7,631 nucleotides of DNA from contig JAPLLP010000121.1 in NCBI GenBank assembly GCA_026387515.1, positions 1,656 through 9,286 of the forward strand. Direction: 5' to 3'. This DNA is from Candidatus Omnitrophota bacterium. Its GTDB lineage: Bacteria > Omnitrophota > Koll11 > Gygaellales > Profunditerraquicolaceae. The notes beneath the pieces are model-generated. The model was not told the origin of the DNA and did no database searches. It worked only from the letters and a program-made list of their open reading frames with translations. Of the stretch, positions 1 through 6,038 are shown in pieces. Made by a program: the position numbers and the translations under genes. How positions within the stretch are numbered: the first letter of the stretch is position 1; each line of letters opens with the position of its first letter.

Positions 1-1142
1 ATCGCGGCTCCCAGAGCCGCACCCGCGTCATTAGATGCCGGCTGCACAAAAATATCTTTACACCCGGATTGCCGCAGGATCTCTCCGTTCATTTTACAAT
101 TCAACCCTACCCCTCCGGAGATACATAAGTTTTCCATGCCAAATCTTCCTACTAATTTATTTGCCAGCATAACTGCCGCGCGCTCCAGGAGTTCCTGGGC
201 TGCCCAGGCAATATCCACATAGGTATCCAAAAGGTATTTACTTTGCGCCACGCCATTGATTTGCGTTTTTTCGCCGCATGAAACCGGAACCGCCAGCGGA
301 TCAATATGAGTAAAAAGCTCGACTAATCTATCGGTAAAACGCTTACCGTAAAAATGCCCGCCAAAAAGGGTAAAAGTGGGATCAACCTCGTATTTGTCGC
401 ATTTGATCTTCAGCACCTTGCTTAAGGGTTCGATCCATTTATTGTTGCCTCCCCTTTTTTCTCCTAAAGCTGCCAGACCCATTAACTTTCCCTCATCCCG
501 ATAAGGCAAAAAACCTAAGTATTCTGTAATCGCCGCGTAAAACCAACCAAGAGAATTGGGTATAGGGTAAGTTTCCACAACCCGAACCGTATCTTTTTCC
601 CCTATCGCAAGCTGGGTGCATAAATCTTCTCCGTGGCCATCGATAGTCAATATCCCGGCTCTGTCAAACTTACTAGAGAAATATGAACTGTAGGCATGCG
701 CCAAATGATGCGGGACAAACTCTATTCGGGGGATATCCCCTTTAAAACCGGCCAAGCGCAGGCCTTCGCTGATCTTTGTGCGCACCTTTAAAGGATGATA
801 ATCCGTCAATCCTTCTGCGAACGAAAACAAGGCAGACTGTTCTTTTCTGGCATGGAACGACCTACGTTCTTCTAAGGCATATCTGATATACGTTGAAGTA
901 AAATTCCGCGCCATTGCCCAGGGATACTTCTTTACATCCCAACCAAAAGCAATCCTGTCAATAGAGTTTAATGTCAATTTAGCGTAGGACAAACAATAGG
1001 CAACTGCCCTGACCGGGAAACTGCCTTCGCTTACCTTTACGCGGGAAAATCTTTCTTCTTCCGCAAAAGCGATACATTTGCCATCTCGCAAAATGCAAGC
1101 AGCCGGGTTCATACCAAAAGCGATAATCCCAAGTATATTCAT
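1..1142 (-). CDS. Carbamoyltransferase, NodU/CmcH family (C-terminal part outside window)
   Basis: Probably transfers a carbamoyl group, via carbamoyl phosphate and ATP, to a hydroxyl of a sugar or other small molecule in the cytoplasm. The frame is open from the ATG at 1142 to the window edge, giving 380 residues of a family usually about 550-600 long; the N-terminal Kae1/TsaD-like domain is seen and the YrdC-like C-terminal domain is cut off by the edge. Visible motifs: MNILGI start, HHLAHAYS (145-152) with the HxxxH metal ligands H145 and H149, TIDGHGE (166-172), EGKLMGLAALG (217-227), SGGVGLNCKMNG (342-353) and PASNDAGAALG (368-378) with D372 as the likely third metal ligand. Near the N-terminus, where many relatives have His-Asp or His-Asn, this protein reads M11-N12. 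It starts 10 bases after the SGNH hydrolase stop with a weak AGG site, so the two are probably co-transcribed. The family is firm; the acceptor is unknown, though the context suggests a surface glycan or its precursor. Confidence 0.93.
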   Translation of the reverse strand, partial: MNILGIIAFGMNPAACILRDGKCIAFAEEERFSRVKVSEGSFPVRAVAYCLSYAKLTLNSIDRIAFGWDVKKYPWAMARNFTSTYIRYALEERRSFHARKEQSALFSFAEGLTDYHPLKVRTKISEGLRLAGFKGDIPRIEFVPHHLAHAYSSYFSSKFDRAGILTIDGHGEDLCTQLAIGEKDTVRVVETYPIPNSLGWFYAAITEYLGFLPYRDEGKLMGLAALGEKRGGNNKWIEPLSKVLKIKCDKYEVDPTFTLFGGHFYGKRFTDRLVELFTHIDPLAVPVSCGEKTQINGVAQSKYLLDTYVDIAWAAQELLERAAVMLANKLVGRFGMENLCISGGVGLNCKMNGEILRQSGCKDIFVQPASNDAGAALGAA

Positions 1143-1152
1143 AAGAAACAGC

Positions 1153-2238
1153 CTATTTAAAAATATGTTTATTTTTAATTTTATTTTTTATGACTGGGGA
1201 TAAAAACTCAGCTACATAAACATTTCCCTCTTTAGTTAAGTGGCCATCTATGGGATAATAAAGGCGAGTCTGGGACCGGCTATAAAATTCCCTCATTGGG
1301 CCGACTAAATTAACATACTCAATCCCGGCAGAAGCAAAATATCCCCCCAGCTCTTTTTCAGGCTTGTATAAATCGTATAAATCATCAAAATGCGCTATGC
1401 TATTCTTATACCTTCGAGCAACATCGTATTCGACTGCAGTGCTATCAGAAACCATAACCACAAAAAAATCTGCTCCTGAAGCCTTAACCGAATCAGCTAG
1501 TTCTTGAATCATCTTCTCGGATATTTTATAAGTGTACAATGAAGATTCATCTAATTCTTTCCGGCATAATCCTAAGTATTCAGGATATATGCTTTGGTAG
1601 GGCATACATTCTTTTAATAAAGAAAGTTTCAGCTTCATGGCCCTTATAAGAATCTTTATAATGGTTTTAATCTTGAATTTCACAGGATCAAGTATTAAAT
1701 TCTTCTCCTCCTTAGAAACAAGCCTTCCGCCTTCCTCTTTCCACTTGAGATTACCGGACAAATCATTTCCCAGGAACAAAACACAAACGACTAAATCCGG
1801 CTTAAGTTTATATCCGGATGTTTTATAGTATCGAAGGTAATGAATTATCTCAAATCCGGGTACTCCCGAATTGATAATTTCTACCCCTAACTTCTTTTCA
1901 AGTATATCAACGAACATCTCTCCTCTATTTACACCGCTGCCAAAGGTAAAAGAATCTCCCAAAGAAAGAACCCTGATACCCTTCTTTGCGGTTACTTCGT
2001 CGTCTCTTAATCCTAAGCTGTTGGTTTCGACTATAGTATCAAATTCAGGATTAATGAACCGTTGGTGAATATTGGGAGCCAACTTAAATCCGGTTTCCTG
2101 ACAACTCATATATGGCGAGTAATCATAGGGCGGATAATCAATTACCCGCAATATTAATTCAATAAACAGTAGCGAAAATATGATTGCAATGGATAAAATA
2201 ATAAAATTTATTAACAGATTTGGGAATTTAGCCATCAT
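1153..2238 (-). CDS. Membrane-anchored SGNH/GDSL-family hydrolase
   Basis: A 361-residue protein with one hydrophobic helix at about residues 9-31 and no clear cleavage site, so it is probably anchored in the inner membrane with its catalytic domain in the periplasm. The four SGNH blocks are all present: GDSFTFG (94-100) with nucleophile S96, NSGVPGF (123-129) with the oxyanion-hole glycine, LGND (156-159) with N158, and DGHLTKEG (331-338) with D331 and H333 completing the triad. The stretch NSLGLRDDE (73-81) just before the domain is typical of the SGNH proteins found in polysaccharide clusters. Members of this group act as esterases or as O-acetyltransferases; sequence alone does not separate these, and no acyltransferase-3 membrane domain is attached. 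Two consecutive Met codons begin the frame; the first (2238) has an AGAG site 6 bases upstream. The gene follows the 110-base gap and precedes the carbamoyltransferase, which suggests a pair of glycan-decorating enzymes. Confidence 0.88.
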   Translation of the reverse strand: MMAKFPNLLINFIILSIAIIFSLLFIELILRVIDYPPYDYSPYMSCQETGFKLAPNIHQRFINPEFDTIVETNSLGLRDDEVTAKKGIRVLSLGDSFTFGSGVNRGEMFVDILEKKLGVEIINSGVPGFEIIHYLRYYKTSGYKLKPDLVVCVLFLGNDLSGNLKWKEEGGRLVSKEEKNLILDPVKFKIKTIIKILIRAMKLKLSLLKECMPYQSIYPEYLGLCRKELDESSLYTYKISEKMIQELADSVKASGADFFVVMVSDSTAVEYDVARRYKNSIAHFDDLYDLYKPEKELGGYFASAGIEYVNLVGPMREFYSRSQTRLYYPIDGHLTKEGNVYVAEFLSPVIKNKIKNKHIFK

Positions 2239-2348
2239 AAACCGCTCTGTGTCAAACTGTAGTGATTAACGCACCTATATCAACAAATTATAAGAAAATT
2301 TGTTTCCTAAGATCCTTGCCATCTTGTTAATGTCGCGGAAATATCCTA
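2239..2348. promoter_or_regulatory. Intergenic gap with possible internal promoter and AT-rich dyad
   Basis: This is the only gap longer than 16 bases between genes in the window. On the minus strand it has a TATAAT hexamer at 2292-2287, but the -35 region 17 bases upstream (GGATCT) is poor. The same place holds an inverted repeat, AACAAATT (2282-2289) and AATTTGTT (2297-2304), separated by 7 bases. The dyad could be an operator over the -10 box, or a weak AT-rich hairpin; it has no GC-rich stem and no long U tract, so it does not look like a normal terminator. A promoter here would give the SGNH and carbamoyltransferase genes their own start of transcription. This is read from sequence only and is weak. 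Confidence 0.3.
2282..2304. repeat. 8-base inverted repeat with 7-base spacer
   Basis: AACAAATT and its exact reverse complement AATTTGTT flank the spacer ATAAGAA. It lies in the gap upstream of the SGNH hydrolase gene and overlaps the TATAAT hexamer on the minus strand, about 45 bases before the start codon. It may bind a dimeric regulator, or it may be chance in AT-rich DNA. Confidence 0.4.
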
Positions 2349-3167
2349 TTATTGTGCTTTTCTAAAATTATTTCTCCGGAATTCCTGGGAAAATGAAAAT
2401 ACTATACCTAACAATAGACCTAATCCTAAAATCGCCAGGACTTGATCGAAGTTCAATTTTTTTTGCTCCTTTACACAACTATCCACTCCAATTATCCAGA
2501 AATCTTGGGAACGCTCCAAAGCATTTTTTAAATATGAAACTTTGTTTGTCAAGGGTTCGTATTTTTTCTTATAAAAATACTTTATTTCTTGCAAAAGCTT
2601 TACGTAAGAGACTAAATCTTGCATGGATAAGCATTCCTTGAGCAATGTTATTTGTTGATTAATAAAGGCGCGCTCTATTACATAATCTCGAACCTGCCTG
2701 TTAACAATCAGCCTTTCTTTGTTATAGATTTTATTTCCTTCGGCATTTAACATATTGACGATTGCCTCGCAAATATTCATTGCTAGTAGTTTATCCTTAT
2801 CTAAAAGTGTAATTTTCAAAAAATTCGCATCTATGTCTTCTTTGATTGTTATCTTACCGCTATCATACATCCGCATTAAGTGAGCAGCGCTGATAATGCT
2901 AGAGGGTTCCAAAGAAGAAGCGATGGAAAATCTATTCTCTTTTAAAAGACGTTCTGCGTCCGCAACTGTCATTAGTGACCTGTCAATTGAACCAACATGT
3001 ACTATAGAGCTTGCTTCATAGAATGGCCGCGGTAAATAGACTAAAGCGGCTGCAATAAACAAAAAGATAATAAAAAAAGATAGAATCGTTATTTTTCGCT
3101 TGATAATAATTCTTATATAATCCAGTAAATCAATTTCGTCATCAAACATTTTGTTGTTCTTCTCCAT
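2349..3167 (-). CDS. Wzz-like polysaccharide chain-length determinant
   Basis: Probably a polysaccharide co-polymerase of the inner membrane that sets glycan chain length together with a Wzy polymerase. It is 272 residues long. The N-terminus EIDLLDYIRIIIKRK (11-25) is the typical cytoplasmic Wzz lead-in, followed by membrane helix 1 (about 26-45), a periplasmic region that begins PRPFYEASSIVHVG, a helical and probably coiled-coil stretch (about 150-220), and membrane helix 2 (about 241-259) before a short basic tail. There is no tyrosine-kinase domain. The proline-rich segment that usually precedes helix 2 is missing: residues 225-240 contain no proline at all. The start at 3167 is supported by AGAGGA at 3179-3174, six bases upstream; M7 is less well placed. 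It begins 16 bases after the peptidase stop, so it is likely in the same transcript. The DNA is clearly more AT-rich than in the sugar-nucleotide genes. The family call rests on topology and the N-terminal motif, not on strong signature residues. Confidence 0.78.
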   Translation of the reverse strand: MEKNNKMFDDEIDLLDYIRIIIKRKITILSFFIIFLFIAAALVYLPRPFYEASSIVHVGSIDRSLMTVADAERLLKENRFSIASSLEPSSIISAAHLMRMYDSGKITIKEDIDANFLKITLLDKDKLLAMNICEAIVNMLNAEGNKIYNKERLIVNRQVRDYVIERAFINQQITLLKECLSMQDLVSYVKLLQEIKYFYKKKYEPLTNKVSYLKNALERSQDFWIIGVDSCVKEQKKLNFDQVLAILGLGLLLGIVFSFSQEFRRNNFRKAQ

Positions 3168-3173
3168 AATTTA

Positions 3174-3179
3174 TCCTCT
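3174..3179 (-). promoter_or_regulatory. Ribosome binding site of the wzz-like gene
   Basis: AGAGGA on the minus strand ends six bases before the ATG at 3167. It selects this start over the Met codon six residues downstream. Confidence 0.65.
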
Positions 3180-3183
3180 ATTG

Positions 3184-3924
3184 CTATTTCCGTATAGTCC
3201 AGAAGTCGGCAGCGAGAGACGCTAGATACTGAAACGGCATAGTAAAATAGCCGTTTTGACCCCAGCGACTGCCCCAGGAATTACGCACTAAAAACCGCTT
3301 ATCTTTTTGCTTGTAGCCGACTGCCAAGACTGCGTGGCCGCCAATGGTCCGCTCGGACTTTTTGGGCATATGCACGATCCCGGTGCGGGCTACCTGTTTA
3401 GATTGAAAACTTTCGTAAACCGTAAAACCAAAGACAAACGGATACCCTTGAGCAAGACAAATCAACATCTCTTGCAGGTCATTAATACGATGATATGAGG
3501 CGATACAATGCTTTTTGGCCTCATCGTAACATCGCTTAGGCGGCTTCTGGGCAAAACGTTCAATCTCATACAGCCAACTATTTTCCCAACAATAACCTGT
3601 CTTTTTTAGGGTCTTGATCCCGTCACGTAAGGATGCCCCGGAATCATAATCTTCCATCCCCTCCAGGACCCTCTCGTTATAATAAATAAAAAGCCGGCTG
3701 ACATCGGTATAAACCGAGTCCGGCCGATTATCTAAAAACTCTAAATTACCCGCTAAGGCGCAGGCAGTGCAGCTGCCCAAATTACCCTGGTCTTCCACTA
3801 AAGTACAATGCTGACGCAGATCAATCTTAGCTGGAAGCCTGATTCTCGGTTTGATCGCGGAATAGAGATAGTCGCGCTGATCTGGGATATCCGGTAACCA
3901 ACCGTATTTCTTATACACAACCAT
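3184..3924 (-). CDS. Papain-family (C1) cysteine peptidase, no signal peptide
   Basis: A 246-residue C1A-type peptidase with the full catalytic set: Q46 of the oxyanion hole and nucleophile C52 in QGNLGSCTACA (46-56), H197 in GGHAVLAVGY (195-204), and N215 in VRNSWGSRWGQNGYF (213-227). The N-terminal YGWLPDIPDQRDYLY (7-21) is the lead-in seen in many bacterial C1 peptidases, which lack a long papain-like propeptide. There is no hydrophobic signal sequence, so the protein is probably cytosolic unless exported by an unusual route. The ATG follows directly on the stop codon of the FAD oxidoreductase gene (no base between) and AAAGG lies four bases upstream within that gene's end, so translation is probably coupled. 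The wzz-like gene follows 16 bases later. Substrate unknown; processing or turnover of a component of the surface-polysaccharide machinery is an inference from position only. Confidence 0.9.
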   Translation of the reverse strand: MVVYKKYGWLPDIPDQRDYLYSAIKPRIRLPAKIDLRQHCTLVEDQGNLGSCTACALAGNLEFLDNRPDSVYTDVSRLFIYYNERVLEGMEDYDSGASLRDGIKTLKKTGYCWENSWLYEIERFAQKPPKRCYDEAKKHCIASYHRINDLQEMLICLAQGYPFVFGFTVYESFQSKQVARTGIVHMPKKSERTIGGHAVLAVGYKQKDKRFLVRNSWGSRWGQNGYFTMPFQYLASLAADFWTIRK

Positions 3925-5055
3925 TTAACCTTTAGTTTTAATGAGACTGCTAACGGCCTGCCCTATTGCTAACGAACAGGTCAAACCCGGAGATTCGATA
4001 CCGATCAAATTGATGAAACCCGGGAATCCATGCTCCGTTTCGTCTTTAATCACAAAATCGCGGAAATTCTGCCCATTTCCCTGCAATTTTGGCCTAATTC
4101 CCGAAGTATCAGGAGTTAGGTCATTTTCTTCGAGAAAAGGCATAAATTTACGTGCTGAAACGTAAAAATCCCCTTTTTTGGCGTCCTTCACAGAATAATC
4201 CTTATCCCTATTGTCTAAATACTCGTCATCAGGCCCCAAGCGCATACTTCCAGCCAAATCCAAGGTTGCATGAATTCCCAGGCCGCCGCTTTTGGGTTTG
4301 GGGACAGGATACACCAATCTGTTTATCAAGCGTGATTTGGATGGACTGACCCGGAAGTATTGCCCCTTGCAATAATGAAGCCTGTAATTCAAATTATTTA
4401 TGCCCATACCCACCATCTCGGCTATCCTGTCTGAATCCAGGCCCGCGCAATTTATCACCATATCAGTCTCTAGGGTAGTTAGATCTTCATTATTCCTAAC
4501 AGATATGCTGTAACCGTCATTCGTTTTCTCTATTCCAATAACTTCTGAGTTAAAAGCTACGATTGCGCCGTTTGACTTTGCTGAATCGTAAAAAGATTGC
4601 ATAAGGCGATGGGTATCCAGGATGCCTGTTTCCGGAGAATACAGGGCTGCTACACCGCTTAGATTCGGCTCCATTATGGATAACTCTTTCCCATTTAATA
4701 TCCGAAGCCCTTCTACTCCGTTATCCTTACCTAAGGAAAAAAGCTTTTCTAAGTCAGCGACTTCCTCGGACTCTGTGGCAACGATAAGTTTGCCTATTTT
4801 CTTATGCGGTATATTATACTTAAGGCAATACTCATATAACAAATGTCTACCTTCAACACAAAGCCTGGCCTTTAAAGAACCGGTAGGATAATACATGCCG
4901 CCGTGAATCACCTCGCTATTACGGCTGGAGGTCTCCTGGCCAAAGCTATGAAGTTTCTCAAGGACAATGACATTTTTATGGCTTTTGGATAATTCTCTGG
5001 CTATAGCTAGTCCGACAACGCCTGCGCCGATAATAGTAATGGTTGGTTCACGCAT
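3925..5055 (-). CDS. FAD-dependent oxidoreductase, L-2-hydroxyglutarate dehydrogenase (LhgO) family
   Basis: A 376-residue flavoprotein of the D-amino-acid-oxidase fold. The dinucleotide-binding motif GAGVVGLAIARELS (10-23) is followed by E33 at the end of strand 2, which binds the ribose of FAD. The stretch SSRNSEVIHGGMYYPTGS (43-60) then KARLC, the segment GIHATLDLAGSMRLGPD (260-276), SGIRPKLQ (318-325), and the C-terminal IGIESPGLT (351-359) are the pattern of the L-2-hydroxyglutarate oxidase/dehydrogenase group. The length fits a complete enzyme of about 375-400 residues. It starts 6 bases after the rmlB stop with no clear Shine-Dalgarno site, so its translation probably depends on ribosomes finishing rmlB. 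The family is clear, but the substrate is not: a 2-hydroxyacid is expected from the family, yet the operon position among nucleotide-sugar and polymer genes would also allow oxidation of a sugar-derived hydroxyacid. I do not assign lhgO as symbol for this reason. Confidence 0.88.
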   Translation of the reverse strand: MREPTITIIGAGVVGLAIARELSKSHKNVIVLEKLHSFGQETSSRNSEVIHGGMYYPTGSLKARLCVEGRHLLYEYCLKYNIPHKKIGKLIVATESEEVADLEKLFSLGKDNGVEGLRILNGKELSIMEPNLSGVAALYSPETGILDTHRLMQSFYDSAKSNGAIVAFNSEVIGIEKTNDGYSISVRNNEDLTTLETDMVINCAGLDSDRIAEMVGMGINNLNYRLHYCKGQYFRVSPSKSRLINRLVYPVPKPKSGGLGIHATLDLAGSMRLGPDDEYLDNRDKDYSVKDAKKGDFYVSARKFMPFLEENDLTPDTSGIRPKLQGNGQNFRDFVIKDETEHGFPGFINLIGIESPGLTCSLAIGQAVSSLIKTKG

Positions 5056-5061
5056 AAAGGA

Positions 5062-6036
5062 TTAGGATTTGCTATTTAACCACGGGAGGTTCTGTGTATA
5101 CCAATCAATGGTCTTCTGCAGGCCGGTATCAAGGTCGATTTTAGGCGCCCAACCTAATTTTTTAATCTTTACGGAATCTAAAGAGTAACGCAGGTCATGC
5201 CCTGGGCGGTCTTTTACAAATTCGATCAATCCATGGGTTTTGAGCATTTTATCCAGTAAAGCCTTTGCCAGGTCGATATTCCTTCTGCTTACGCCACTGC
5301 CCAGATTGTATATTTCTCCCGGCTTGCCTTTACTCAACAACAGGATTATCCCTTGTGCGCAATCCGAAACATAAAGCCACTCGCGCACATTCAAACCCTT
5401 GGCGTAAACTGGTATTTTCTTATTTTTTAAAACCCTATGGATGGCTACCGGTATAAATTTTTCGGGATATTGCCAAGGTCCGTAGTTATTGGATGGGCGT
5501 ATGATAATAGCGGATAAGCCGTAAGTCCTAATGTAAGACTTGATCAACAAATCAGCGGCTGCCTTGGACGCGGAATAGGGAGAATTGGGCTGCAAGGGCG
5601 AATCCTCGCGAAAAACGCCCCTCTCTATTTCTCCGTAAACCTCGTCAGTTGAGATATGCACGAACTTCTTGATTTTGTATTTCAGACAGGCATCCAGCAA
5701 CACCTTGGTGCCAATAATGTTAGTGGTGATAAAACTCGAAGAATCAACGATACTCCTATCAACATGGGTTTCGGCGGAGAAATTCACCATTACGCCGGGC
5801 TTTTCTTTCTGAACAATAGAAAAAATCTTATTTTTATCGCAGATGTCGGTTTTATAAAACGTGAATCTGCCTTTAGCCGAATCGAGCCTTTTCAGGTCTC
5901 CAGCGTAAGTGAGTTTGTCGATAACGATTATATGGGGACAGTCCCGCTCAATCTGCGGGGACAGTCCCCTTTTAGCTAATTGCCTGACAAATTCACTCCC
6001 GATAAAACCAGCCCCCCCAGTAACCACAATACGCAT
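5062..6036 (-). CDS. rmlB: dTDP-glucose 4,6-dehydratase
   Basis: Converts dTDP-D-glucose to dTDP-4-keto-6-deoxy-D-glucose in the cytoplasm, using bound NAD+. The 324-residue protein has TGGAGFIGS (6-14) for NAD binding, IDKLTYAG (39-46), the AETHVDRS motif (88-95), the catalytic STDEVYGE (129-136; T130, D131, E132), YSASK (154-158) with Y154 and K158, SNNYGPWQYPEKFIP (182-196), VREWLYV (217-223) and DRPGHDLRY (276-284). All key residues are present. An in-frame start ten codons upstream (6066) was rejected: the family begins at MRIVVTGG, and AAAGGGG at 6048-6042 sits five bases before the ATG at 6036. Between helix 1 and strand 2, residues 23-34 are encoded by a 36-base palindromic repeat (see separate entry), so the acidic D40 lies about 7-8 residues later than in typical RmlB. 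The gene starts 2 bases after the preceding epimerase/reductase gene ends and is followed after 6 bases by the FAD oxidoreductase. Confidence 0.97.
   Translation of the reverse strand: MRIVVTGGAGFIGSEFVRQLAKRGLSPQIERDCPHIIVIDKLTYAGDLKRLDSAKGRFTFYKTDICDKNKIFSIVQKEKPGVMVNFSAETHVDRSIVDSSSFITTNIIGTKVLLDACLKYKIKKFVHISTDEVYGEIERGVFREDSPLQPNSPYSASKAAADLLIKSYIRTYGLSAIIIRPSNNYGPWQYPEKFIPVAIHRVLKNKKIPVYAKGLNVREWLYVSDCAQGIILLLSKGKPGEIYNLGSGVSRRNIDLAKALLDKMLKTHGLIEFVKDRPGHDLRYSLDSVKIKKLGWAPKIDLDTGLQKTIDWYTQNLPWLNSKS
5934..5969. repeat. REP-like palindromic element inside rmlB
   Basis: Two copies of GGGGACAGTCCC (5934-5945 and 5957-5968, the second followed by one more C) flank an 11-base spacer. Each copy is itself a near-palindrome (GGGAC/GTCCC around one base), and the two copies with their adjoining GC also pair with each other around the loop TCAATCT, so the DNA or RNA could form either two small hairpins or one long one. 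The element is 36 bases, exactly 12 codons, and lies in frame in rmlB (residues 23-34, in KRGLSPQIERDCPHI). The arrangement is like a bacterial interspersed REP doublet of the kind mobilised by REP-associated (IS200-like) tyrosine transposases; that link is inferred, as no transposase is in the window. Confidence 0.8.
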
Positions 6037-6038
6037 AG

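Noticed and set aside
1..1142. Possible frameshifted or broken carbamoyltransferase
   Set aside because: The frame was read codon by codon from 1142 to the edge and is open with all N-terminal motifs in order; the missing C-terminus is due to the window edge.
2282..2304. Rho-independent terminator after the wzz-like gene
   Set aside because: The stem is AT-only except for one G:C pair and no run of U follows on the minus strand.
2393..2641. Plus-strand open frame of 82 codons opposite the wzz-like gene
   Set aside because: Low-complexity shadow frame; the minus-strand reading has a good start, a ribosome site and a coherent membrane topology.
4622..4891. Plus-strand open frame of 89 codons opposite the FAD oxidoreductase
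   Set aside because: Shadow of a well-supported gene; no ribosome site or recognisable protein features.
5934..5969. Start of a CRISPR array, because the same 12-base unit occurs twice
   Set aside because: Only two short units with an 11-base spacer, internally palindromic and inside a coding gene; there are no further repeats.
5656..5979. Plus-strand open frame of 107 codons
   Set aside because: It lies wholly antisense to rmlB, whose motifs are intact, and its translation shows no family features.
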